DNA from: Jeongeupia wiesaeckerbachi
GTDB lineage: Bacteria > Pseudomonadota > Gammaproteobacteria > Burkholderiales > Chitinibacteraceae
DNA: 64,000 nucleotides
Reading direction: 5' to 3'
Assembly: GCF_050916355.1 (NCBI RefSeq)
Contig: NZ_CP136946.1
Coordinates: 1,488,001-1,552,000, forward strand
Program-made: the position numbers and the translations under genes
The notes under the pieces: generated by a model
Seen by the model: only the letters and a program-made list of their open reading frames with translations
Databases searched by the model: none
What the model was told of the DNA's origin: nothing
In this document: piece by piece, positions 51,819-64,000 of the stretch
Position numbering within the stretch: the stretch's first letter is position 1
Layout of the letters: every line of letters begins with the position of its first letter

Positions 51819-52970
51819 GTGCAACTGTTCCAATTCTTTGCCTCCTGCCCGCGCGGTCTCGAAACCGTACTGGCGACCGAACTGGATGAGCTGGGCGCGA
51901 GCACGATCGCTGCGGTCGACGGTGGCGTGTCGTTCAGCGGTAGCTGGCTGCTGATGATGAAGGCCAACCTGCATTCGCGCATCGCCAGCCGCTTTCTGTG
52001 GAAGCTCGACGAGCGCGCCTATGTGCGCGAAGACGATCTGTACCGGCTGGCGCTGAAAATCGACTGGCCGGCGCTGTTCGCGGTCGAGAACACGATCAAG
52101 GTCGGCGTCACCGCGGTAAAGAGCCCGTTGCGCAGCACCAACCTCGCCGCACTCAAGGTCAAGGATGCGATCTGCGACCGCTTCCGCCAGGTCGGCGGCA
52201 CGCGGCCATCGGTCGATACGCAGGAGCCGGATATGCGTATCCAGCTGTTCCTGACCGACAAGACGGCAACGATCTATCTGGATACCTCGGGCGAAGCGCT
52301 GTTCAAGCGTGGCTATCGTGTCGAAGCGGTCGAAGCGCCGCTGCGCGAAAACCTCGCCGCCGGCATCCTGGCGCTGTCCGGCTGGCAGATCGACGAGCCT
52401 TTATATGATCCGATGTGCGGTTCGGGCACCTTTTTGATCGAGGCGGCACTGAAGGCGCGCAATATCGCACCGGGCAGCCGCCGTACATTCGCATTCCAGT
52501 ATCTGCGTCAGCACGACGAGAAGACTTGGCAGTCGCTGCGCAGCGAGGCGAAGAACGCCGAGCGCAATGAGCAGCCGCTGCAAATCAGCGGCAGCGATGT
52601 ATCGTCGACCGCGCTGACGCATGCACAGGCCAATCTGGTCGCCGCCAAGCTCGACGGGGCGATCAGCCTGAAGCAACTGAACATGCTCGATGCCAAGGCG
52701 CCGACCGCCGAGGGCGTGCTGCTGACCAACCCGCCGTACGGCATCCGTCTGGACGAGCAGGACAAGCTGCTGGCGGCCTATCCGGAATGGGGTAATGTAT
52801 TGAAGCAGCGCTTCACCGGCTGGCGCGCCTACTTCTTTACCGCCGACCCGGCGCTGGCCAAGGCGATCCGCCTCAAGCCATCGAAGAAGACGCCACTGTT
52901 CAACGGCGCGCTCGAATGCCGGCTGCTTGAGTTCAAGATGATCGCCGGCGGCAACCGCGGTCACGATTGA
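51819..52970 (+). CDS. THUMP-domain class I RNA methyltransferase (RlmL N-terminal-like)
   Basis: A 383-residue methyltransferase that resembles the N-terminal half of RlmKL, which methylates G2445 of 23S rRNA. It has FFASCPRGLETVLATELDEL at the start, a THUMP domain (about residues 45-160), the SAM motif YDPMCGSGTFLIEAAL (about 192) and the catalytic TNPPYGIRLDEQDK (about 305). The RlmK half is absent, as in many betaproteobacteria. The GTG start has GGAG seven bases upstream and lies two bases after mksB, so it may share the operon transcript. Confidence 0.9.
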   Translation: MQLFQFFASCPRGLETVLATELDELGASTIAAVDGGVSFSGSWLLMMKANLHSRIASRFLWKLDERAYVREDDLYRLALKIDWPALFAVENTIKVGVTAVKSPLRSTNLAALKVKDAICDRFRQVGGTRPSVDTQEPDMRIQLFLTDKTATIYLDTSGEALFKRGYRVEAVEAPLRENLAAGILALSGWQIDEPLYDPMCGSGTFLIEAALKARNIAPGSRRTFAFQYLRQHDEKTWQSLRSEAKNAERNEQPLQISGSDVSSTALTHAQANLVAAKLDGAISLKQLNMLDAKAPTAEGVLLTNPPYGIRLDEQDKLLAAYPEWGNVLKQRFTGWRAYFFTADPALAKAIRLKPSKKTPLFNGALECRLLEFKMIAGGNRGHD

Positions 52971-52990
52971 AGCGTATATATACATAGCCA

Positions 52991-53012
52991 AACGCCACCT
53001 TCGGGTGGCGTT
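52991..53012 (+). terminator. Hairpin after the RNA methyltransferase
   Basis: Nine-base-pair stem AACGCCACC / GGTGGCGTT with a TTCG loop, 20 bases after the stop. The following T-run is poor, so it may act with the stronger hairpin downstream. Confidence 0.6.
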
Positions 53013-53053
53013 GTCGTATCCGGCGGCGGCTTGCGTATATATATGTGATGAAA

Positions 53054-53083
53054 ACAACGGGCGGCCGTCAGGCCGCCCGTTGT
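53054..53083 (+). terminator. Strong intrinsic terminator
   Basis: Thirteen-base-pair stem ACAACGGGCGGCC / GGCCGCCCGTTGT with a 4-base loop, followed by GCTTTT. Confidence 0.75.
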
Positions 53084-53335
53084 GCTTTTGGGCACGCTGA
53101 AACCGGGACGGACGGTGCTGGACGGGCTGGCGGGGGCGGTTTGAACGGTTTTGGGCGGGGCAGGGCGCAGTGAACGAGGCCAAAACTGACGGATTTCATG
53201 CGAACGGCATGGGTTTGTCAGCTTTGCAGCGGTGCTGGCGGCGGTGTGGCGGGGATGTTGGGTTTGGGTCTGAATAAATTTCGCTGTTCGATCAACGGTT
53301 TATCGGTTCGGCGTGAAATTCTTTCGGTCGGGGTG
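53084..53335. other. Non-coding stretch upstream of the rRNA promoter
   Basis: About 250 bases with no supported gene, rich in G runs, between the terminators and the rRNA promoter. Activator sites of the Fis type cannot be confirmed by eye. Confidence 0.5.
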
Positions 53336-53364
53336 TTGACGGGGGGAGGGGAAGTGCTTAAAGT
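53336..53364 (+). promoter_or_regulatory. rRNA operon promoter
   Basis: TTGACG and TAAAGT separated by 17 bases, followed by a GC-rich TGCG discriminator, about 230 bases upstream of 16S rRNA. This fits a stringently controlled rrn promoter. Confidence 0.7.
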
Positions 53365-53442
53365 TGCGTTCTCTGCTGATGACGCAGCGAAAGAAACGAA
53401 GCGAAACCCGCTGAGTTTACCGAGCGAAGTGTTCAGAAGCAA

Positions 53443-53458
53443 GCGATCTTTAACAAAT
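53443..53458 (+). promoter_or_regulatory. boxA antitermination site in the rRNA leader
   Basis: GATCTTTAACAAATT closely matches boxA (TGCTCTTTAACA), about 130 bases before 16S. It recruits NusB/S10 for rRNA antitermination. Confidence 0.75.
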
Positions 53459-53589
53459 TACAGCCGATGAGTGTGAGTGCTTGATGAGTGCATCAAGTAC
53501 TTGCACTTAATGAAATAGAACTGGCTTGAGCGCTTCGGTGCTTGGGCGAATTCTTTGAGTTAACGCAAGTGCGCAATTATTCAGTGATT

Positions 53590-55124
<1,535 letters not shown>

Positions 55125-55185
55125 AAAGATAATGCCTCATTAAGCATTCACACTCATCGGCTGTACGTTAGAGATACGGAGAACT

Positions 55186-55262
55186 GGGTCAGTAGCTCAG
55201 TCGGTTAGAGCACCGTCTTGATAAGGCGGGGGTCGCTGGTTCGATTCCAGCTTGACCCACCA
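55186..55262 (+). tRNA. tRNA-Ile (GAT anticodon)
   Basis: A 77-base cloverleaf in the 16S-23S spacer. Acceptor GGGTCAG / TTGACCC, discriminator A and encoded CCA. Anticodon loop TTGATAA gives GAT. T-arm GTTCGATTC. Confidence 0.97.
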
Positions 55263-55297
55263 TTTGCTTTGCGGATGGACAAACAGTTTGATCCGAT

Positions 55298-55373
55298 GGG
55301 GGCATAGCTCAGTTGGGAGAGCACCTGCTTTGCAAGCAGGGGGTCGTCGGTTCGATCCCGTCTGCCTCCACCA
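55298..55373 (+). tRNA. tRNA-Ala (TGC anticodon)
   Basis: A 76-base cloverleaf 35 bases after tRNA-Ile. Acceptor GGGGGCA / TGCCTCC retains the G3-U70 identity pair, with encoded CCA. Anticodon loop TTTGCAA gives TGC. Confidence 0.97.
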
Positions 55374-55480
55374 CTACTTTTGTGTGGTTTAGTCTGGAAG
55401 GACTCAGTATTAAAGGCATTGGCGATTGTCAGTGGTTTTAATTCTGACTGTTTCAGTTGGACGAGAATTTATTCTCTGTA

Positions 55481-55495
55481 TCGCTCTTTAACAAG
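55481..55495 (+). promoter_or_regulatory. boxA in the 16S-23S spacer
   Basis: CGCTCTTTAACAAGA matches boxA and lies about 125 bases before 23S. A second boxA here is the normal rrn arrangement. Confidence 0.75.
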
Positions 55496-55620
55496 ATAGA
55501 AGAAGCAAAACTCAAATTTATTCAGTAATGAATGGGTTTGATTGCATCGAGTTTTGAATTCGAGAGAATTCGAAGTCGCAAACACAACTTGTAATCTTGA
55601 ACTACGTGTTTGAGGTTATA

Positions 55621-58513
<2,893 letters not shown>

Positions 58514-58636
58514 TATAACCTGAACCGCGTGGTTCGGGTGTGTTGCGACAAGGCTCGTAAAATATCAAACCCGAGTCATTGCTTCTTCTATCGAATTCAG
58601 AGATATGACTAATACAGTCGTAACTCCACCAGTTAC

Positions 58637-58750
58637 GTCTGGCGACCATAGCGAGTTGGTCCCACGCCTTCCCATCCCGAACAGGACCGTGAAACGACTC
58701 AGCGCCGATGATAGTGCGGGTTCCCGTGTGAAAGTAGGTCATCGCCAGAC
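58637..58750 (+). rRNA. rrf: 5S ribosomal RNA
   Basis: About 114 bases. The terminal stem GTCTGGCG / CGCCAGAC closes the molecule. Internal CCCATCCCGAACAGG and GATAGTGCGGG are the usual 5S loops. Confidence 0.95.
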
Positions 58751-58759
58751 TCCCCATGC

Positions 58760-58793
58760 AAACCCCCTGCAGCTATGCTGCAGGGGGTTTTTG
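58760..58793 (+). terminator. Terminator of the rRNA operon
   Basis: AACCCCCTGCAGC / GCTGCAGGGGGTT stem followed by a run of T residues, ten bases after 5S. It is a strong GC hairpin. Confidence 0.9.
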
Positions 58794-58909
58794 CTTTATC
58801 GGCGCGCATCAACAGGCGTGACACGCCAAGCTACGGAACTCGTCGGCGGCAGGCGAATCTGATTAAAGAATCAACGTGAGTCCCCGTTGGTGCAGGAAAC
58901 ACGTCGGAT

Positions 58910-60349
58910 TTATTGGTTGAGCAAGATTCGGATCGGCTCGATCAATTCGCTGGCACAGAGTCCAAGGCCATTCCGATGCTGCGTACGCCAGTCATCGGCG
59001 GCCCGGCCATGGACAAAAGCACCCAGGCGAGCTGCGTCGATTGGCGAAAGACCTTGAAGCCAGAGGGCGGCGATCAGGCCGCTTAAAATATCGCCTTGTC
59101 CGGCACTCCCTAAGGCGCCGTTTCCGCTGGCGTTGATGCTGATTCCGGCGTTGTCCGCACAGATTGCCCCCGATCCTTTCAACAAAACTGTCACATTCAA
59201 CAGCTGCTGTAGTCCATGCGCGGCGGCTAACCTATCTGCTTGAACTTCGGCCGTGGCGATGCTCAGCAGACGCGCCGCTTCGGCGGGGTGCGGGGTGATG
59301 AGGCTGGGGGGCGCCCGCGTGCGGAGCTGTTGTTGCAGCTCTGCCGACCTTGCCAGCAGGTTGAGTGCATCGGCGTCAAGCAGGAGTGGCAAACGACTGG
59401 CCAGCAGTTGTTGCAGTAGCGTTTGTGCCGCTTGGCTACGCCCCAAGCCGGGGCCGATGGCTGCAAGGTCGATATCGTTGTGCTTTACCAAGTCTGTGGC
59501 GGCCTGAAGCATCAGCTCCGGCTGAAGCGGGTCAACGCCGAGGATAGGATCCAACAGCCCCACATAGACCTTGCCGGCACCGGCCTTGGCGGCCATGCGT
59601 CCGGCGAGCAGGGCGGCACCGGTCATGCCCTCGCTGCCGCCGAAGACGGCGAGTGTGCCATGGGTGCCCTTGTGGCTGGCATGCCGCCGAAACAGCTGCT
59701 GGGAGTGGCTCGTTTGACAGTCAAACAGTTGCACATCCGCAGCCGGGCGAGGCACCGCTGGGGGCAAAAGCCCGAATGTATGGAGCTCGCCACAGTAATC
59801 CCGTCCGTCGGCGGTGTAATAGCCCGGTTTGGCGCCGAGCAGGCTGAGCGTATGCGTTGCATGCAGCGCCACCGGCTTTGGAATGCCGCGATCGGCATCG
59901 AGTCCGCTGGGCACGTCGATTGCGATAATGGGTTTGCCGAGTCTGTCGACGTCTTTGAGCCAACCGACCGCGTTGAGATCAAGCGTGCGATTAAGCCCCA
60001 GGCCGAACAGGCCATCGACGATGACGTCACACTCTTTGAATCCTGCGATATCCGGGATCTGTAAGCCCGGTATGGCGATTGGCGCAGCATCGTTCGGTGA
60101 GCCTGCGCTGCGCTGCAGTGGCACAAAGCAGCGCAGATCCTGTCCGGCCTCACGAAGATGCTCGGCGCAGGCCAGCACATCGCTGCCGTTGTTGCCGGGC
60201 CCGATCAGCAGGCCGAAGCGGCAGCCCCGGTAGCGAGCTAGCAACCAGTCGGCGATCGCTTTTCCGGCCAGCGTTATCAGAGGCGGAACGTGCTGTGCGT
60301 AATCGGCTTCGAGGCGTCGTAGCGTGGCCGACAGGTACAGCGGTGTCAT
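58910..60349 (-). CDS. nnrD: Bifunctional NAD(P)H-hydrate repair enzyme
   Basis: A 479-residue fusion. The N-terminal YjeF epimerase half (about 1-210) has LLIGPGNNGSDVLACAEHL and CDVIVDGLFGLGLNRTL. The C-terminal ADP-dependent dehydratase half (about 225-479) has KGTHGTLAVFGGSEGMTGAA, LIGPGLG-like AIGPGLGRSQAAQTLLQQLL, LITPHPAEAARLL and GALGSAGQGDILSGLIAALW with the catalytic GxGD Asp. It repairs hydrated NADH/NADPH. It starts three bases after the nucleotidyltransferase-like gene, as the last gene of the mrcA operon. Confidence 0.93.
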   Translation of the reverse strand: MTPLYLSATLRRLEADYAQHVPPLITLAGKAIADWLLARYRGCRFGLLIGPGNNGSDVLACAEHLREAGQDLRCFVPLQRSAGSPNDAAPIAIPGLQIPDIAGFKECDVIVDGLFGLGLNRTLDLNAVGWLKDVDRLGKPIIAIDVPSGLDADRGIPKPVALHATHTLSLLGAKPGYYTADGRDYCGELHTFGLLPPAVPRPAADVQLFDCQTSHSQQLFRRHASHKGTHGTLAVFGGSEGMTGAALLAGRMAAKAGAGKVYVGLLDPILGVDPLQPELMLQAATDLVKHNDIDLAAIGPGLGRSQAAQTLLQQLLASRLPLLLDADALNLLARSAELQQQLRTRAPPSLITPHPAEAARLLSIATAEVQADRLAAAHGLQQLLNVTVLLKGSGAICADNAGISINASGNGALGSAGQGDILSGLIAALWLQGLSPIDAARLGAFVHGRAADDWRTQHRNGLGLCASELIEPIRILLNQ

Positions 60350-60352
60350 GGG

Positions 60353-60958
60353 CTAGAGGTTGAAGCTGGCTAGCTGCCGGGCGTCGGCGATCAAGCGGCG
60401 TAGTTGCTCGAGCCGGGCGCGCTCCTCGCCACGGGTTTGCGTGCGCTCGGCGTTGCGCGGACGCACCGAAAGCCTGACGGCGGTGCCATCGTGATCGAGG
60501 AGCAGGGTCGGGTGGTCGTCGTAGCGCAGACTGGCTTCGACCGGTCGGTATTCGACATTGCGGTTGAGCAAATACAGCTCAACGCTCTTCGGGTCGTCGA
60601 CGTAGGTGATCAGGTTGATGTCCGAATGCGGACCGGCCACACCGGATAGCACGGAACCGGTGAGGCAGGGCGCAAAGGGCTCAAGCAGCTGCATCACCTC
60701 GACAGCGGCCAATCGTAGCGCCTGCAAATGATCAGCGTGCTGGGGCTGGTAGATGGCCCGGTAGCTGGCCAGCGCCGTTTCGATTTCCTGATTGGACGGC
60801 AAGAGCGCGTGATCGACCAAGCCCAATTGTCGCGCGGCTTTCTTCTTGGCCAGCGCAAAATCGTGCAGGTGATCCTCGGCGATCAGTTTGGCGGCGCGGT
60901 GGGCGATCTGCGCCCGTTGCGCCGCCGTGTGTCGCTCGGACAAGGCGTTCCTCGGCAT
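60353..60958 (-). CDS. Predicted nucleotidyltransferase-fold protein
   Basis: A 201-residue protein. The N-terminal 75 residues are basic and helical (AHRAAKLIAEDHLHDFALAK then KKAARQLGL). The C-terminal part has LTGSVLSGVAGPHSDINLIT, a G-S-V-x5-G-x-x-S-D-I-N-L pattern like the catalytic strand of minimal nucleotidyltransferases, though the second Asp is Asn. A late YDDHPTLLLDHDGTAVRLSV completes the sheet. Similar proteins are widespread in betaproteobacteria without a known role. AGGAGG lies seven bases before the ATG. It lies between mrcA and nnrD with 10- and 3-base gaps, so it is in one operon. Confidence 0.75.
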   Translation of the reverse strand: MPRNALSERHTAAQRAQIAHRAAKLIAEDHLHDFALAKKKAARQLGLVDHALLPSNQEIETALASYRAIYQPQHADHLQALRLAAVEVMQLLEPFAPCLTGSVLSGVAGPHSDINLITYVDDPKSVELYLLNRNVEYRPVEASLRYDDHPTLLLDHDGTAVRLSVRPRNAERTQTRGEERARLEQLRRLIADARQLASFNL

Positions 60959-60968
60959 GGCTTGCCTC

Positions 60969-63281
60969 CTAGAACAGCAGGTCCTTGATCTCGTCGATCG
61001 GCTGGGCGGCCGCACCGCCGTCTCCACCACCCAGTCCGAGTTCCGGATTGGTGTGCGTGTATTCGCTGTAGAAGTACTCGGTTTGCGGGCCGCGACTGGT
61101 ATCGATCGTCTGGGTCACGATGCCTTCAGGTACAGGGTAATCGTATACCGGAACGTTGCGCAGCGCTTTGCTCATGAAGTTGATCCAGATCGGCAACGCC
61201 AGCCGGCCGCCGTACTCGCCGCGTCCGAGCGTTTTCGGCTGATCGAAACCAACCCAGGTGATCGCGACCAGATTTGGCTGATAACCGGCAAACCACGCGT
61301 CGCGCATGTCATTGGTCGTACCGGTCTTGCCGTAAAGGTCGGGCCGGCCGAGTGCCTTGTTGGCGCGTGCGGCCGTGCCATAGCGAATCACGTCGTGCAG
61401 CATGCTGCTCATGAGATAGGCGTTGCGGGCGTCGATCGTCCGCTTGGCATTCTGGCCGGCAACTTCGGGCTGGGTCTGTGCCAGTACCCGGCCGCGACCA
61501 TCCTCGATCCGGTCAATGAAGTACGAGTGCACGCGATAACCGGTGTTGGCAAAGACCGAGTAGCCCTCGGCCATCTGCAGCGGGGTGACGCTGCCGGCGC
61601 CGAGCGCCATGGTCAGGTAGGCCGGATGGTCCTTCGGGTTAAAGCCGAATCGTGGCAGGTATTGCTGTGCATACTGCGCGCCGATCGATTGCAGGATGCG
61701 GATCGAAACCAGGTTGCGTGACAGCGTCAGCGCGTTGCGTACCGTCATCATCCCCATGTATTTGCCATCGTCGTTCTGCGGCTCCCACTTTTGGCCGCCG
61801 ACTTGCTCGGGATTGATCACCAGCGGTGCATCGTTGATCAGCGTCGCCGGTGTGACGCCCCGTTCGAGCGCCGACGAGTAGATGAACGGTTTGAAGCTCG
61901 AACCAGGCTGGCGCATGGCCTGCGTGACGTGATTGAAGTGGCTGCGGCTGAAGTCAAACCCGCCGACCAGCGAGCGGATGGCACCGTTTTGCGGGTCCAT
62001 GGCGATGAACGCCCCTTCGACCTGCGGCAGCTGGCTGATCTGCCAGCCCTTGGGGCCTTGCTTGACGCGAACGATCGCGCCGGCGCGGATCCGGTTGGCT
62101 GGGGTGTTTTTGGCCGACAGGGCCGCACGGGCAAACGATAGTCCCTCGGCGCTGATTTGCAGTTTCTCGCCGCCCTTCAGATACACCGACACGCTTTGTG
62201 GCGAGGCCGAAAGCACGATGGCTGCGCGCAATTCATCGTAATCAGGCGTGTCTGCCAGTGCTTCGTCCAGCGCTTCGTCGTTGCCGCTGGCCAGCAGCGA
62301 TTCGTCGATGAAGCCCTCGGGGCCGCGATAGCCGTGACGGACATCGTAATCGAGCAGGCCTTCGCGCAAGGCTTGATACCCGTCGCCCTGTTGCTGGCTG
62401 TTCAGCGTGGTGTAGACCGAAAAGCCCTGGGTGTAGGCATCGTCCTTATAGCGTTCAACCATCATCTGCCGGGCCATCTCGGCGACATACTCGGCGTGTA
62501 CCGCGTACTGCAGGCTGCCGCGCTTGAGTTCGAGCGGCGCTTGCAACGCTTCCTGATACTGCTGGTCGGTGATGAACCGCAGTTCGTGCATTCTGCGCAA
62601 CACATATTGCTGGCGCAGTCCTGCACGTTTGGGGTTGACGACCGGGTTGTACGCCGAGGGTGCCTTGGGCAGTCCGGCGAGCATCGCGTACTGGGCGATG
62701 CTGAGCGATTTCAGATCTTTGCCAAAGTAGGTTTGTGCTGCCGTGGCGAAGCCGTAAGCCCTTTGTCCGAGATAGATCTGATTGATGTAAAGCTCGAGGA
62801 TTTGATCTTTGGAAAGGTTGTGCTCGATTTTGAATGACAGCAAGGCTTCGTTGAATTTGCGCGTGAAAGTTTTCTCATTGGAGAGATAAAAATTGCGCGC
62901 AACCTGCATCGTGATCGTACTGGCACCTGACTGCGAGTGACCGGAAACGATGTTGCCGAGCATGGCCCGTGCGACGCCGATATAGTCGATGCCGCCGTGC
63001 TGATAGAAGCGTTCGTCCTCGGCTGCCAGCAGGGCTTGTTTCATCAATTGCGGCACTTGATCGATTGGGGTGAAGGCGCGACGCTCCTCACCAAATTCGC
63101 CAATCAGCACACGATCTGAGGTATAAACCCGCAGCGGGATTTTGGGCTGATAGTCAGTTAATGCATTCAGTGCCGGCAGGCGTGGGTAAGTGATCACCAC
63201 CGCAAAAAAAACAAGGCCGGCTGTCACCAGAATCAGACCGATTAACGCTCCGGCAACGAGCAGCAGAATTCGTTTTGTCAT
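60969..63281 (-). CDS. mrcA: Penicillin-binding protein 1A
   Basis: A 770-residue bifunctional class A PBP. One N-terminal membrane helix (residues 5-30). The GT51 domain has EDERFYQHGGIDYIGVARAM (about 92), SGASTITMQVARNFYLSNEK and ILELYINQIYLGQRAYGFA. An OB-like insert follows. The transpeptidase domain has the catalytic GSSFKP motif (about 458), and KTGTTNDMRDAWFAGYQP (about 660) with KTG. It builds and cross-links peptidoglycan. It is divergent from pilM, the usual proteobacterial arrangement, and leads the operon with the next two genes. Confidence 0.97.
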   Translation of the reverse strand: MTKRILLLVAGALIGLILVTAGLVFFAVVITYPRLPALNALTDYQPKIPLRVYTSDRVLIGEFGEERRAFTPIDQVPQLMKQALLAAEDERFYQHGGIDYIGVARAMLGNIVSGHSQSGASTITMQVARNFYLSNEKTFTRKFNEALLSFKIEHNLSKDQILELYINQIYLGQRAYGFATAAQTYFGKDLKSLSIAQYAMLAGLPKAPSAYNPVVNPKRAGLRQQYVLRRMHELRFITDQQYQEALQAPLELKRGSLQYAVHAEYVAEMARQMMVERYKDDAYTQGFSVYTTLNSQQQGDGYQALREGLLDYDVRHGYRGPEGFIDESLLASGNDEALDEALADTPDYDELRAAIVLSASPQSVSVYLKGGEKLQISAEGLSFARAALSAKNTPANRIRAGAIVRVKQGPKGWQISQLPQVEGAFIAMDPQNGAIRSLVGGFDFSRSHFNHVTQAMRQPGSSFKPFIYSSALERGVTPATLINDAPLVINPEQVGGQKWEPQNDDGKYMGMMTVRNALTLSRNLVSIRILQSIGAQYAQQYLPRFGFNPKDHPAYLTMALGAGSVTPLQMAEGYSVFANTGYRVHSYFIDRIEDGRGRVLAQTQPEVAGQNAKRTIDARNAYLMSSMLHDVIRYGTAARANKALGRPDLYGKTGTTNDMRDAWFAGYQPNLVAITWVGFDQPKTLGRGEYGGRLALPIWINFMSKALRNVPVYDYPVPEGIVTQTIDTSRGPQTEYFYSEYTHTNPELGLGGGDGGAAAQPIDEIKDLLF

Positions 63282-63450
63282 TGTCGCTTAATCAAAAAAT
63301 TGACTGGGGTTAATTTACGCTAAAGCCGGATTGTTGCAAAAATAAAGCGCCAGTTCACGGTAACTTTACAGTCGTAAGAATCGACTGCTAGCATCGTAAA
63401 TTAGAATTATCTGAAATTGCGCTAATTTCCTATTTTACAAGGGAAAACAC
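63282..63450. other. Divergent mrcA-pilM intergenic region
   Basis: 169 bases that must hold promoters for both mrcA and the pil operon. It is AT-rich with several TTTACA and TTACA stretches, but no single promoter pair stands out. Confidence 0.5.
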
Positions 63451-64000
63451 GTGTTGAATCTCGACTTTCTGAAGCCAAAGTCACCACCGTTGATCGGGGT
63501 GGACATAAGCTCGTCGGCAGTGAAGATGGTCGAACTGAGCCAGGCGGGGCGCAGCTTCAGTTTGGAGCGCTACGTCATCGAACCGTTGCCGAAGGATGCG
63601 GTAAGTGACGGCAACATCGCCAATCTGGATGTCGTCGGCGAAGCGGTACGCCGGGCTTGGCGCCATCTGGACTCCCGTATCAAGAACGTGGCGATCGCCT
63701 TGCCGGCCGCCTCGGTGATCAGCAAAAAGATTTTGGTGCCTGCCGGCTTGTCCGAGCGCGACTTGGAAACCCAGGTCGAAATGGAGGCGAATCAGTATAT
63801 TCCGTTCTCGCTGGACGAGGTGAATCTCGACTTCCAGCTGCTCGGGCCGTCCGTTGCGGTGCCTGAAGAAGAGGAAGTGCTGATCGCGGCGGCGAAGAAA
63901 GAGAAAGTCGACGAGCGGGTGGCCGTGATCGAGGCGGCGGCGCTCAAGGCGGTCGTGGTCGACGTCGAATCCTACGCAACGCAGGCCGCGTTCGAGCTGA
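63451..64000 (+). CDS. pilM: Type IV pilus assembly protein PilM, N-terminal part
   Basis: The first 183 codons are present and the gene runs off the window. It starts with NLDFLKPKSPPLIGVDISSS, the actin-like ATPase motif, then VKMVELSQAG, KNVAIALPAASVISKKI at about residue 75 and EANQYIPFSLDEVNLDFQLL at about 112, which is diagnostic for PilM. PilM binds PilN in the cytoplasmic ring of the pilus machine. GTG at 63451 has AAGGGA six bases upstream; TTG at 63454 is an alternative. It is divergent from mrcA. Confidence 0.95.
   Translation, partial: MLNLDFLKPKSPPLIGVDISSSAVKMVELSQAGRSFSLERYVIEPLPKDAVSDGNIANLDVVGEAVRRAWRHLDSRIKNVAIALPAASVISKKILVPAGLSERDLETQVEMEANQYIPFSLDEVNLDFQLLGPSVAVPEEEEVLIAAAKKEKVDERVAVIEAAALKAVVVDVESYATQAAFEL

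Noticed and set aside
47043..52970. Complete Wadjet anti-plasmid system
   Set aside because: The JetA, JetB and JetC-like genes are present but no JetD/TOPRIM nuclease follows, so a full defence system is not supported here.

Overview
The window is a 64 kb piece of a high-GC betaproteobacterial chromosome, most likely from the order Neisseriales (a Chromobacteriaceae or Chitinibacteraceae-like genus). This rests on the complete rRNA operon, the betaproteobacterial style of the housekeeping genes, and the divergent mrcA-pilM pair. The genus cannot be fixed by eye. Most of the window is housekeeping. No CRISPR array, prophage or intact insertion sequence was seen.

Layout. 1-4.2 kb: the start of a DMT-type transporter, a YegP-like protein, DUF3291 and VOC proteins, a secreted DUF2252 protein and a LysR regulator. 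4.3-8.8 kb: an exported cluster of a LamG lipoprotein built on an alkaline-phosphatase-like domain that has lost nearly all its catalytic residues, a 68-residue lipoprotein, and a Tat-exported phospholipase C. 8.8-11.6 kb: a glutathione S-transferase whose only well-placed start is ATA, a 5'-nucleotidase and a YejK/NdpA nucleoid protein. 11.65-12.24 kb: a non-coding element bounded by long diverged inverted repeats. 12.3-17.4 kb: the 23S rRNA hydroxylation factor RlhA, then a molybdopterin oxidoreductase (FdhF/YdeP family) translationally coupled to FdhD. 17.6-19.7 kb: thiC under a TPP riboswitch.

20.4-35.4 kb is a surface polysaccharide (O-antigen type) locus. It holds a WecA/MraY-like initiating transferase, the dTDP-L-rhamnose set rfbBDAC, a Wzm/Wzt ABC exporter with a C-terminal domain on Wzt, UDP-galactopyranose mutase, five glycosyltransferases and a UDP-GlcNAc 2-epimerase. 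There is no Wzx or Wzy, so the glycan is probably finished inside the cell and exported by Wzm/Wzt. The sequence becomes clearly AT-richer from about 24.3 kb to about 35.75 kb. The right-hand shift falls inside the 3' end of rng, suggesting replacement of the cluster by recombination between conserved flanks.

35.6-46.2 kb is conserved core: rng, holA, lptE, leuS, dinB, tRNA-Pro, ispB, rplU, rpmA and obgE. 46.2-53.0 kb has a GT14-type glycosyltransferase, an MksF-MksE-MksB condensin-like SMC operon with no adjacent MksG/JetD nuclease, and a THUMP RNA methyltransferase. 53.3-58.8 kb is a complete rRNA operon (16S, tRNA-Ile, tRNA-Ala, 23S, 5S) with promoter, two boxA sites, a processing stem and a terminator. 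58.9-64.0 kb has nnrD, a nucleotidyltransferase-like gene and mrcA as one leftward operon, divergent from pilM, which runs off the end.
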